A DNA stretch of 64,000 nucleotides, from the NCBI RefSeq assembly GCF_000372725.1, contig NW_005201213.1, positions 98,295-162,294 on the forward strand. The letters run 5' to 3'. Both the position numbers and the translations under genes were made by a program. Position 1 is the stretch's first letter. Each line of letters opens with the position of its first letter. Below, one piece after another: positions 21,637-30,442 of this stretch. The DNA is from Emiliania huxleyi CCMP1516. Taxonomy: Eukaryota > Haptophyta > Isochrysidales > Noelaerhabdaceae. The notes beneath the pieces are model-generated. The model had not been told where the DNA came from and did not search any database. It saw only the letters and a program-made list of their open reading frames with translations.

Positions 21637-22359
21637 CTAGGCTGGTACGTTAGCTGGTGGCCGAGTAGGAGCTGCCACCCCCATGCGGCGTGCGGCACGC
21701 ACGAGCCGCGCCACCGCGATTCGGCGTCGGAGGTGCTGCCACCGCCGCCGGAACAACCCCGCGTCGCAGGGCACCGCTCCCATGCCACAGAGCACGAGGC
21801 GTAAGCTCACCCTGCGGTGCTCCTCCGATGGATAGAGTGGCACCGCCACCGTGTCGAAGAGGGTGTACGGCGGCTGCCGCAGCACCTGCGGCGTGTGTTG
21901 AACCAAGGAGCGGAAAGGAACGCCGCCACGGGCGGGCTCCTGCTCGTGGACCATGGCGATGGCGATGCGCCGGTCCATCGCCGCTTGTACGAGGCGCGCG
22001 ACGGCGCCGCCGGCGTCCAGAAAGGTCTTGTCGTTCAGGTAGAGCATGAACACGACGTGGCCCTCCGGGGCCGCATTGGCGAGCGCCTCCTCCGCCTCGC
22101 GGATTGTGACTACATCGGCGTTGGCAGCCAGGCCGCGCCCCTGCCTCGCGCTCGCCGCCGACTTGATCTCTTCCGACAATTCGAAAGCGCCCTCGTTGTC
22201 ACGGCAGTGTAGGAGGGTGACAGGTCCGCTGAGGGCGACGGGCACCACCTCCCCGGGCACCGTCACGCCTGCTGCAAGCTCGGCCGTGCGCCTCTCATTT
22301 GTGTCACACCACGCGGAACGCATCTCCATCGCTTCGGTGAAGGGGGTGAACCGTGCCAT
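21637..22359 (-). CDS. TIR-like domain protein fragment with chimeric N-terminus
   Basis: The frame of 240 codons contains a compact domain resembling TIR-like domains common in haptophyte proteins (recognised from memory): GPVTLLHCRDNEGAF, VVFMLYLNDKTFLD, RIAIAMVHEQEPARGGVPF and PPYTLFDTVAVPLYPS. TIR domains act in protein interaction or NAD cleavage; no function is assignable here. The first 25-30 codons are read antisense to the conserved tail of the repeat-family protein (22283-22408), so the N-terminus is borrowed sequence and the gene is probably a fragment or a young chimera. It ends in a basic Arg/Pro tail. Confidence 0.6.
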   Translation of the reverse strand: MARFTPFTEAMEMRSAWCDTNERRTAELAAGVTVPGEVVPVALSGPVTLLHCRDNEGAFELSEEIKSAASARQGRGLAANADVVTIREAEEALANAAPEGHVVFMLYLNDKTFLDAGGAVARLVQAAMDRRIAIAMVHEQEPARGGVPFRSLVQHTPQVLRQPPYTLFDTVAVPLYPSEEHRRVSLRLVLCGMGAVPCDAGLFRRRWQHLRRRIAVARLVRAARRMGVAAPTRPPANVPA

Positions 22360-22408
22360 CCTCGATCGCCGTGCAAAGCTCGCTTCCGAGCTCTCACGCC
22401 GCGCGTAG
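22283..22408 (+). pseudogene. Repeat-family protein C-terminal fragment (fourth copy)
   Basis: The plus frame reads LSFVSHHAERISIASVKGVN and stops at TAG 22406-22408. It matches the tail of the family copies at 10000, 25000 and 27300. DNA differences fall mostly at third positions of this frame, which argues it was once coding. It is antisense to the start of the TIR-like frame. Confidence 0.65.
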
Positions 22409-22475
22409 GGCCCTTAGGGGCCTAGAGAACACAACCCCCTCTCTCTTTTCTCCCAGTAAGCTATAAGTACGTACG
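22403..22475 (+). repeat. Dispersed 72-bp repeat, copy A
   Basis: GCGTAGGGCCCTTAGGGGCC, then CTAGAGAACACAA and a CCCAGTAAGCTA...AGTACGTAC end. A nearly identical copy lies at 61546-61617. It begins immediately at the stop of the repeat-family fragment. Confidence 0.85.
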
Positions 22476-22814
22476 CTATTACGAGAAGAAGCCGACGGGA
22501 GTTCATTATAGCTCCGAGTAGAGGGGGCGGTCTGCTGCTAGGGGAAACCCGGAGCGCGGAGCCAACCCTCGGAGACCCGTGTTTACTTTAAGGCCCTTGC
22601 CCTGCGAACGCGCGCCCCCCCCTAGCTAGGGGTCAGGGCTCTCTAGCCCGTAGCCCGATGCCAATCATCCGGCCCGCTGGGTGTGCTTCTTAGCCCCCCG
22701 GCCCTGGATGTGCGGTTACTGACTGCACTCCAAGTGCTCCAAGTTGTGGTAATTCTTTCTTTCTGCACACGCGATTTCACCTTCCGTTCGGATCGGGGGG
22801 GGGGTAGGCGCGTG

Positions 22815-23200
22815 CTAACCACCCCAGAGGTGGGGCAGTGAGCGGTGGCCTGCTGAGGAAGGCGCGCGGGCCACCGCTGGAGGTAATTGATGGTCGGCTC
22901 GTGGTCGAACTTGATGGAGCCATCCGGATTGTCGCGCCAGCAATCCTTGTTGCAGCCGAGCTCGGGGTCGGTGACGATCTGCCGCTGGCTCCCCGTCAGT
23001 GGCTGCATCGAGTGCCGGCCCATGAGCGCTGCCAACTCGTCCTGTGCGAGTGGGCAGCCGCTCCGGAGCGCGAGCGTCAGCCTCGCCATGTCCGCTTGCG
23101 ACGGAAGCATGCACGCGATGAACTCGAAGAGCGATCGCTCGCCAAAGATAGGGTGCCCACAGGACCCCAAAAAAAGAAAAGAAAGGTGACGAGGCGTGCC
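22815..23200 (-). CDS. Hypothetical protein exon
   Basis: The minus frame reads HPIFGERSLFEFIACMLPSQ, then a Leu/Ala-rich helical stretch, DELAALMGRHSMQPLTGSQR and DPELGCNKDCWRDNPDGSIK. This is a coherent protein-like segment rather than a shadow frame. A pyrimidine-rich tract upstream (minus strand, about 23190-23165) could be an intron end. The frame stays open to about 22643 and upstream to 23359 without a convincing ATG. I do not recognise the family; it is possibly one exon of a longer gene. Confidence 0.4.
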
Positions 23201-24921
23201 GTGTGCCAGCAGAGTTGGGCGCGCGCGGCGCGACGGCGCCCGCGAGGGAAGGCGCGGGTGCAGCGGCCGCCGGCGGTCGTACCGCCCGTCCCCCCTCGGC
23301 GTTATTTGTCTCTGTCGTCTCCGCCTCCCCAATCTCGGGATCCTGGGCACGGCGCTCATCTGCGCCCCGGTCCCCGCCTCGCCCTCGCTGTCGTCTCTCT
23401 CCTCTTCTTCCTCCTGTACGAGTCATTCTTCGGAGACCGTACAGCTGTGCATCGCATCGATCTTCCTTTTCGTGGGAGCCAGCTGGTGGGAGCACTAGCT
23501 TGAAGCCCGCCCAGCAGCTCCCTAAGTCGTTAGTATCACCCGTTTCGCTCGCCCACTGCCGCTCCCTGCTCCCGGGGGGGGCGCAGCTTTCCGCACGATC
23601 GGGCACAGCGGGTGAGGCCTCGCTCTATTGCCGCCCTCGCCGCCGCGTATCTCGCGTGGCGAGTAGGTAAGGACCCGAGCGAGTCGACCTCTTGTTGAGT
23701 GCGCGCCGAGCGACATGGCCAGCTCTCCAGCTCGTCGTTTGGTCACCAGGAGTGGAGCGAAAGCCGCCTGAACCTCAGGACGTGCCACGTGGACCCATCC
23801 TTCCTTGTCCCACTTATCGAATTTGCCGAGGCGAGAGTACTCGTCCGAATTCCGGCGTTTTTCATATTTCCCACCCTACTACACTATTCCCGCGTGAGGG
23901 GTCACCACTGCATAGTGCGATTGGTCCTGCCGCGCACACCACAAAACGTATTTAGCAAACAACAATAGACGTCCAGGCTCACACAGTTGACACGGTCGGG
24001 GAAAGTCGAGCTTCTCCGCATGACTCGCTTTTTGGAGATACCGCTTCCCGGAGGCATGCTTGTTTCCTTTTGACGTCTGCGCCTTGTCTGTCGTGTGAAT
24101 CGTGCGTGTGCGAGAGCCTTTTGTTGTGAAATTCCTTTTGACAGGGGGGGGGGGGGGGGAGGAACCTCTTCGTCCCAAGTGCCAAGAGCGCGCGCCAGCC
24201 TGTGTGTGCAGTCTCAAATAGATAGCGCCTCCCAATCGCCACCACGCACCATGGCGCTGCGCGAACAGCGCCGGGCGATGACGGCTATTACTTACCTGTT
24301 GGCTCTCTTCACAACAGGCTGTGTGTTTTGACCCTGTTGTTCGCTTGCTGATATGTGTCGTCTGATGTGTCACTGTGTGCGTCATATCAGTCTTGATAAC
24401 AAGTACGGTCGATCCGTCAAAGCGATACACTCGTTCCTATCACATATTCTCCCACCCACCGGGACGCAAAACGCTCTCGGCGAGAGCCACAAGAAGGCGT
24501 CCACACAGCAAGCCGCTCGTCGGACAGGCGTGCTCGCTCGATGCCGGCGAGCGCATTGCGCACGCTTTGGACGGTGGCGAAGCCAAAAACACCGATGGTG
24601 GCCGTCCGCTGGCGTGAGCGGCGGCGGTCGAGACCTCACCCTTCTCGCCGACGACCCAACTTACGCGGAACAACCCAGGCCCAACCCAACCCAAAAAGTA
24701 CGATTCTCCTGTTGGGCCCTCGGCAACGTTTGTCGGAGCATAGAACCGGCCTCTCTAGAGCTGAACTTCTCCCTTCCTCTGCTTGTGTGCGCCTGCGGCG
24801 CGATTTTCCCTCCCTATCCTCTTCACAGCGGGGGTTTGACTTCTTTGAGAGAGAGAGATTTTTAGCAATACCAAACAAATCTAACACTCACACGTCATTT
24901 GGGGCCTGCCTGGAGCCCTGT
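23201..24921. other. Intergenic; 16-G tract at 24144-24159
   Basis: No supported gene. A segment at about 24296-24350 (TTGGCTCTCTTCACAACAGG and neighbours) resembles the UBE2C upstream region at 25446-25500. Confidence 0.5.
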
Positions 24922-25359
24922 TCACGCGCGCGCGAGACGTGCAGACAGGGTTGCCAGGTGAGAGCGAATGGCGCGGTTCACGCCTCGCACAACAGAGAGA
25001 GAGATGCGCTCTGCATGGTGGGACATAAAAGAGAGCGAGTACTTGGGCGAGTAGGCCGTGCGGTCGACGCTGCCGCGCGCGACTTTGCGCGCGAGGCGGC
25101 GCAGCTTGAGAACGGCGGTGGGCGAGAAGCCGCCGCCGAACGTCTCGTGGAGCAGCAGGTTGAAGTTGTTGCGCTTGACAAAGATCGCGTCGTGGTAGAA
25201 ACCGCGATGCGCCTTGACGTAGCCGTGGCCGGTCTTGTGGGAGAAGGGTTGGCCGGGCTGCCCGCGCGTTGCAGCCCTTTTTTTTGTTTTGTCTTTGAGT
25301 CCCTCTCCTTCGCTCTTCAGGGGCGCTGGCGCCGGCAACATCTGCTTGGAGGGCAACAT
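24922..25359 (-). CDS. Repeat-family protein copy 2 (most complete copy)
   Basis: 145 aa from an ATG at 25359 (another at 25341). A Lys-rich leader is followed by GQPGQPFSHKTGHGYVKAHR, GFYHDAIFVKRNNFNLLLHE, TFGGGFSPTAVLKLRRLARK and the MSHHAERISLSVVRGV tail. No known fold is recognised. This is the only copy here with an uninterrupted frame across the conserved 110 residues. The downstream flank (about 24850-24900) carries the same CT-rich intron-like end as the other copies. Such multicopy spread suggests either a mobile-element-borne gene or a lineage-specific domain. Confidence 0.55.
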   Translation of the reverse strand: MLPSKQMLPAPAPLKSEGEGLKDKTKKRAATRGQPGQPFSHKTGHGYVKAHRGFYHDAIFVKRNNFNLLLHETFGGGFSPTAVLKLRRLARKVARGSVDRTAYSPKYSLSFMSHHAERISLSVVRGVNRAIRSHLATLSARLARA

Positions 25360-25546
25360 CTGCTTGGCGTGAGGAGTGGGGAGGGTGTCTGTGGTGGGCT
25401 GTAGTCCTACTACTACTACTACACACACACACACACACACGCGGCTTGTTGGCCCTCTTCACAGCAGGCTGTGTTTCAAGGCCTGTTCTGCGCTCGCTCA
25501 CCGCCGGGCGCCCAGCTTCTCGCCACTGCCTCGTCCTTGTCCTGGC

Positions 25547-26599
25547 ATGTCGGCGTCCGGCGCCTTCCCGGCGGCAGCGGGGACGTCATCCAGCAAAGCC
25601 GGCGCTCCTGCGCCCGCCGCGTCGGGCCAGTCCGTCAACAAGCGGTGCGTGCGCGCGCGCCCCCTCCACACGCGCGCGAGCACAGGAGCTGCCCGGACCG
25701 CCGCAAGAGAGGCTGAGCAGAGGAGAAAAGGGGGCGCGCGCGCTGTGGTCTGTGCGGGCGGCGCAAGCCATTTTGGCGCGGCGAGGCGCGTCCCCGCCGC
25801 CCTGCGCCCCGCATGACTGAGCTGCCCTGGCGCGTCCCGCTGCGCAGGCTGCAGTCGGAGCTCATGTCGCTCATGATGGGCGGCGACGCGGGCATCTCTG
25901 CGTTCCCTGACGGGGACAACATCTTTCAGTGGACGGGCACGATCACGGGCGGCGCTGGGACGGTGCGCCGCTGTGAGGCCTCGCGATCCGCCGCAGCGCT
26001 GCTGCGCGCGCACGCAACGCTCTTGCATCGCGCGCGCTGACGCCGCGCTCCCTCGCAGGTGTACGAGGGCCTCACCTTCAAGCTGTCGCTCAAATTCCCG
26101 ACTGGCTACCCGTACGAGGCGCCCGCGGTCACCTTCAACCCGCCCAGCTGCTTCCACCCCAACGTGGACCAGTACGGCAACATCTGCTTGGACATCCTCA
26201 AGGAGAAGTGGTCGGCCGTGTACAACGTGCGCACCATCCTCCTCTCCATCCAGTCGCTGCTTGGTGCGCGCCTCTCGGGAGACACACACACGCACACACG
26301 TACCGCGGAGGGGGAGCCAGCGCTCTCCCCCTTCCCCCTCGCCGCCTGCCCGAGTCTCGCTCACAAGCGCTCGGCGCGCCATCTCAGGGGATCCAAACCT
26401 CGACTCGCCGCTCAACGGGCACGCCGCCTCGCTATGGCCGAACCAGGCTGACTTCAAAAAGGCGCGCCTCTCTCCGCGCCCGCGGAGCGGCTCGCGCCGC
26501 CGCTCCTCCGACCCCCTCTCCGACCCCCCCCTTCCCCCCATGGAGCAGGCGCTGCTCAAGCACAAGAGCAGCTTGCCCTCCGGCGAGCGGAGGCCGTAG
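25547..26599 (+). CDS. UBE2C: Ubiquitin-conjugating enzyme E2 C (APC/C E2), four exons
   Basis: Carries ubiquitin for the anaphase-promoting complex. Exons: 25547-25644, 25848-25962, 26059-26263, 26388-26599 (209 aa), all joined by GT-AG introns of 203, 96 and 124 nt. Spliced residues match UBE2C closely: [60 protein letters not shown] with the catalytic Cys in [18 protein letters not shown] and [16 protein letters not shown]. The C-terminal tail after FKKA is longer than usual. A GC-AG intron at 26462-26548 (87 nt, in frame either way) would shorten it to [11 protein letters not shown]. Confidence 0.93.
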
Positions 26600-27015
26600 G
26601 ACCGGCGCGCAGCCGCGGCGGCGGGCGATGCGGCGCCCAGGCCAACAGATGCCGCGGCGCGCTTAGAGAGCCCACGCGCGGAGCGGAGGGCGAGAGCAGA
26701 GCGCTCGGAGAGAGGTCGGGTGTAAGTCGGGGGCGATTCGCAGGGCCAGGGCGGGATGTGAGCTTGTTTGCGGGAGGCAGTGCGGGTTAACGCGCGACAT
26801 GCAGAGTTGACTTTTAGAGGCTGATGCTGATGCTGTTCTACACACCTTGATCCTTGTGGCTTACAGATACAGCAAACAAGGACGCCCCTCCTCAAGACCT
26901 CGAGCTCAAGACCTCCTCGCCGGGCGTTGGCAACGCCTCGAGTGGCGGCACGCCCGCCTCCGTTGGCCACTCCTACGCCTTCGGCAACACCGAAGAAAAG
27001 GCCCGCCGCCTAAAC

Positions 27016-27379
27016 ATGGGCTGCAAGGCGCGCGGGCAGCCCGGCCAACCCTTCGACCACAACGGACCGGCCACACGGCTACGTCAAGGCGCATCGCGGT
27101 TTCTACCACGACGCGATCTTTGTCAAGCGCAACAACTTCAACCTGCTGCTCCACGAGACGTTCGGCGGCGGCTTCTCGCCCACCGCCGTTCTCAAGCTGC
27201 GCCGCCTCGCGCGCAAAGTCGCGCGCGGCAGCGTTGACCGCACGGCCTACTCGCCCAAGTACTCGCTCTCTTTTATGTCCCACCATGCAGAGCGCATCTC
27301 TCTCTCTGTTGTGCGAGGCGTGAACCGCGCCATTCGCTCTCACCTGGCAACCCTGTCTGCACGTCTCGCGCGCGCGTGA
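27016..27379 (+). pseudogene. Repeat-family protein copy 3, frameshifted
   Basis: Starts MGCKARGQPGQPFDHN in one frame, but the conserved HGYVKAHRGFYHDAIFVKRN part continues in another. Relative to copy 2 there are about four extra bases around 27058-27075. The frame then runs to the same LSARLARA end and TGA at 27377-27379. The 3' flank with the CT-rich intron-like end follows. Confidence 0.7.
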
Positions 27380-27726
27380 ACAGGGCTCCAGGCCCCAAAT
27401 GACGTGTGTGAGTGTTAGAGTTGTTTGGTATTGCTAAAAATCTCTCTCTCAGATACAGACCCCGTACTGCCCTTACACATCTGATCAGACATCTGTGAAG
27501 TGTCATCTCACCTTCCCCGTTCCCAAGATTCCGGACCGAACACTTTTACACAATAAATAATAAATAAATACAACGGACATCCCAAGCTACGGCTGGGTCG
27601 AGGACAGACACGTCCCCACCTTTGCAGGATTTTGCAAAAGCGAGGGGGGAGGGCGCATCGAACACTTTTACACGGCTCATTCCAAGGCCTAGTTTTTCTT
27701 TTTCGCTCCTGGCCTCTCTGAGCTCA

Positions 27727-28491
27727 ATGATGGCGCTCGTCGCCGCTGCAGCCGGCCTGGCCGGTCCGATGGTATCGCTGCCGCGACCCATGCCGGCCGC
27801 GGCGCGGCCTGCTGTCGCGCGCATCTCGATGCAGCTCGAGCCATCGGAGGAGGTGTCGGCGGCCTTCCGCTCGCTCGGGATCGGAGAGGACGAGTCGTAT
27901 GATGGCATCATGGCTGCGTACGAGACGCTGAAAGCGAAGAACGCGGGCAACACGAAGGCGGTCATCAAGCTCGAGGTTGCGAAGGACCGTGTGATGGACC
28001 ACCGGCTGCGGCAGCGCATGAGCGGCTCGCTGAAGCCGGACCGCAAGTTTGGCGAGGACCTCAGGCCGAAGGATGCGAAGAAGCCGCTCATCACGCTGCC
28101 GCCGTTTCTGGAGGAGATTGCGGAGCTGCCGAAGCGGACGTACCTCGTGACCAACATCGCCGTCTTCGGCATCTTTGGCCTCCTGCCCGTCTTTGAGGCG
28201 TCGTTTGTCTCGAGCTCGATCGGGCTAAACTTTGGCATCGCAATGTTCCGGCTGTACAACCGGGGCGCGCCCGACACGGGCAACGACGAGGACATGGCGA
28301 TGCGGCCAGTCAACAAGCGCGCCTCGTTCCTCACCTTCGGCATCTGCGGCCTCGCGACGGCGCTCGGCGGCCTGCTCGGACAGCTCCTCAAGCCCCTCCT
28401 CTTCTTCCTCTCAGAGTCGGCGGCCATCTCTCTCGGCGCCTCCGCGGCACTCTGCTTTGCCTGCTCCTTCTTCAAAGTGCAAGGGGAGTAG
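27727..28491 (+). CDS. CPP1-like (DUF3353) plastid membrane J-like protein
   Basis: 254 aa from the ATG at 27727. Resembles CHAPERONE-LIKE PROTEIN OF POR1 and its cyanobacterial relatives, thylakoid/envelope proteins with a degenerate J domain that stabilise protochlorophyllide oxidoreductase. Visible: a hydrophobic, Ala/Pro-rich leader ending near ARISMQ (fits a signal/transit peptide); a J-like helical region SLGIGEDESYDGIMAAYETL and AKDRVMDHRLRQRMSG; then three to four TM segments (LVTNIAVFGIFGLLPVF, the SSIGLNFGIAMF region, FGICGLATALGGLLGQLL, SAAISLGASAALCFACSFF). Single exon. Supports a photosynthetic host. Confidence 0.85.
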   Translation: MMALVAAAAGLAGPMVSLPRPMPAAARPAVARISMQLEPSEEVSAAFRSLGIGEDESYDGIMAAYETLKAKNAGNTKAVIKLEVAKDRVMDHRLRQRMSGSLKPDRKFGEDLRPKDAKKPLITLPPFLEEIAELPKRTYLVTNIAVFGIFGLLPVFEASFVSSSIGLNFGIAMFRLYNRGAPDTGNDEDMAMRPVNKRASFLTFGICGLATALGGLLGQLLKPLLFFLSESAAISLGASAALCFACSFFKVQGE

Positions 28492-28826
28492 CGCCGTCGC
28501 TCTCTTTCCCGACACGCGGCCACTTCACACGCGCTGCACGTACGAGCGCTCCATGCCCCCGTGCACCCCGCGGTCTCCGATACACGTCTCTCCGCGGCGC
28601 AGAGCCCGCCCTGCGGGACGCGCGTAACAGGAACACGCCGGACGCGCTCTGTGTCGAGGTGTAGAGGCTAACGCGCACGAGTTTTTTCAAGACACTGAGA
28701 AGACGGGCGGGCGCGCGCGCGCCGCGCGCGCCGGGCCGGGCCGGCGGGCGGGGGCCCCGGCGCAGTCCGGGGGGAGTTAAATAAATAAAAAAAACGGACA
28801 CCTCTACCAGGAGGGGTAAAAACTTC
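28492..28826. other. 3' flank between convergent genes
   Basis: Holds the downstream regions of the CPP1-like and PEBP-like genes. It is very GC-rich at 28705-28770, then AT-rich AATAAATAAAAAAAAC at about 28780-28795. No gene supported. Confidence 0.6.
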
Positions 28827-29708
28827 TCACAGCTCCTCCTTGCCACCACCCGCCTCTGGCGCCCCTTCCGGCTCCCCGTCCCTCACATGCCACCACGGCC
28901 ACTCGCCAATCCGTGTCCCTCCGCTGCCGCCGCCGCCAGGGTGCCAGGTCTCAAAAAAGTTGCACGCGATGGGGAGGCCGAGCCGGTGGCGCGAGGCGAA
29001 GTCACGCGCCCGGTAGCGCTTCCGCGCGTCCGCCGGCGCGCCGTGACTAGCGCCGCTGCTGGCGCCGGCGGCCAGCCGACTGTCCTCTGCGTGGAGCGAG
29101 AGGCGGCCGTGCGGCTGCTCCCACAGGGCAAAGGTGACGCGGTGCTCAGCGAGGCAGAGGCGGTCGGCGGCGGGGCAGGGCTGCGGGCGGGCGCCCTCGT
29201 ACCGCACGAGCGTCTTTCCCCGCGCGGTCTCGTTGGCCGGGATGTCGTAGACGAGCCAGAGGAGGCGCTCCGCCTCGGAGGGGGCGTCGCGGAAGGGGAC
29301 GTCCTGCGCGCCGGGGGGAGAGGGAGGCTGGAGCGCGGGCGGGCGAGGGAGGGGCGGGCGGGCGGGCTGCACCGGGTCCACCGCGATGAGCGTGTGCAGC
29401 GTCCCCGGTCGACTGTGGCTCCCGAGAGCAAACCGGACGGTGGGGGCGCGCTCGACCAGGGCGGGCGCGATAGGCTTGCCGAAGCGAACCTCGCGCGCCG
29501 CCGGGCCCGCGCCGTACGTGAGGCCGAGCTCCGTCATAGGCACAAACGGACCGACCACATCCGGCACGACCTCTGCGTATTGCAGGTGGCTGTACGGGTA
29601 GCTGTGGTCTCGCGGGTCGTGCTCGGGGTAGGCGCAGCACGCCTCGTCGAAGTCGGCACTCCCGGCCGCAAGCCCACATAGGAGGGAGAGGCGCCGTCGA
29701 GGTGGCAT
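28827..29708 (-). CDS. Secreted PEBP-family protein
   Basis: 293 aa from the ATG at 29708. The first about 20 residues (MPPRRRLSLLCGLAAGSADF) fit a short signal peptide. The body has the PEBP order: a TELGLTYG start, TLHTLIAVDPVQP (the usual DPD ligand motif is altered to DPV), LLWLVYDIPANETARGKTL, RVTFALWEQP, then YRARDFASRHRLGLPIACNF ending FFETWHP. PEBPs bind phospholipids or regulate kinases and proteases. The role here is unknown. It lies 169 bp from the divergent NTF2-like gene, so the two probably share a promoter. Confidence 0.85.
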   Translation of the reverse strand: MPPRRRLSLLCGLAAGSADFDEACCAYPEHDPRDHSYPYSHLQYAEVVPDVVGPFVPMTELGLTYGAGPAAREVRFGKPIAPALVERAPTVRFALGSHSRPGTLHTLIAVDPVQPARPPLPRPPALQPPSPPGAQDVPFRDAPSEAERLLWLVYDIPANETARGKTLVRYEGARPQPCPAADRLCLAEHRVTFALWEQPHGRLSLHAEDSRLAAGASSGASHGAPADARKRYRARDFASRHRLGLPIACNFFETWHPGGGGSGGTRIGEWPWWHVRDGEPEGAPEAGGGKEEL

Positions 29709-29877
29709 GCTCACCGTCAGGAAGAAGAAATCGCGGAGGCCACTGAGAAAATACCCGCGAAGGCGCTGTAAACAGAAAGAAAGAAAGAAAACAGGCGCCC
29801 AGAACACTGCGAACAAGCGTGTCGGGAGCGGCTTGATTGATTGACCGCAGTCTACAGCGCCTTCAGCTGCCGCCGCC

Positions 29878-30442
29878 ATGGGAGGGATATTGCCCAAGCC
29901 GACCGCGCTCGAGACCGCGACGAAGGTTTACACCCTCTTCGGCGAGGGCAAGATCCCCGAGATCGGCGAGCTGTACGCGGAGGGCGGCACGGTGACGTGG
30001 ATGGGCGACAAGGGCAAGGAGGAGCACGACGATGGCTTCGGCGGCTTCGCGGCGGGCGTGCTCTCGCGCATCCCAGTCGAATGGCAGGGCTTCGCCCTCG
30101 ACTGGGACAAGCGCGAGGTGCGCTCTAAAACAATCGCGATCGCGCGCAATGCTGCGCGCGGGCCGCCTGAGCCCATGAGACTGCGCCACTGCGCCGCCCA
30201 ACGCCGGCTCGTTGGAAAATTCTCTCATGCGCCGCTCGCCTTCGCCGCAGGTCCTGATCGACGCGGGCCCGAAGTGTCTCATCAAGCTACCGGCGAAGAC
30301 GTCGAACGGGCTGGACACGTACTTCGTCCACTACTACGAGGTGAACGACGCCGGCAAGATCCTGAAGTTCATGGCGCTCGACGACGGCGCCGGCCTCGCC
30401 AAGTACCGCGTGGGCACGACGGCGGCGGAGCCCGAGAATTAA
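29878..30442 (+). CDS. NTF2/SnoaL-like small protein, two exons
   Basis: 143 aa. Exon 1 29878-30117 and exon 2 30251-30442, joined by a 133-nt GT-AG intron. Sequence: an N-terminal helix (TALETATKVYTLFGEGKIPE), IGELYAEGGTVTWMG, EWQGFALDWDKRE, then VLIDAGPKCLIKLPAKTS and YFVHYYEVNDAGKILKFMAL. This is the alpha+beta cone-fold pattern of SnoaL/NTF2-like proteins (ketosteroid isomerase superfamily). No catalytic residues are assignable. Divergent from the PEBP gene. Confidence 0.8.

Noticed and set aside
24961..25290. Plus-strand frame opposite repeat-family copy 2
   Set aside because: Conservation among copies (third-position changes, LLHETFGGGFS motif) supports the minus strand as the coding one.
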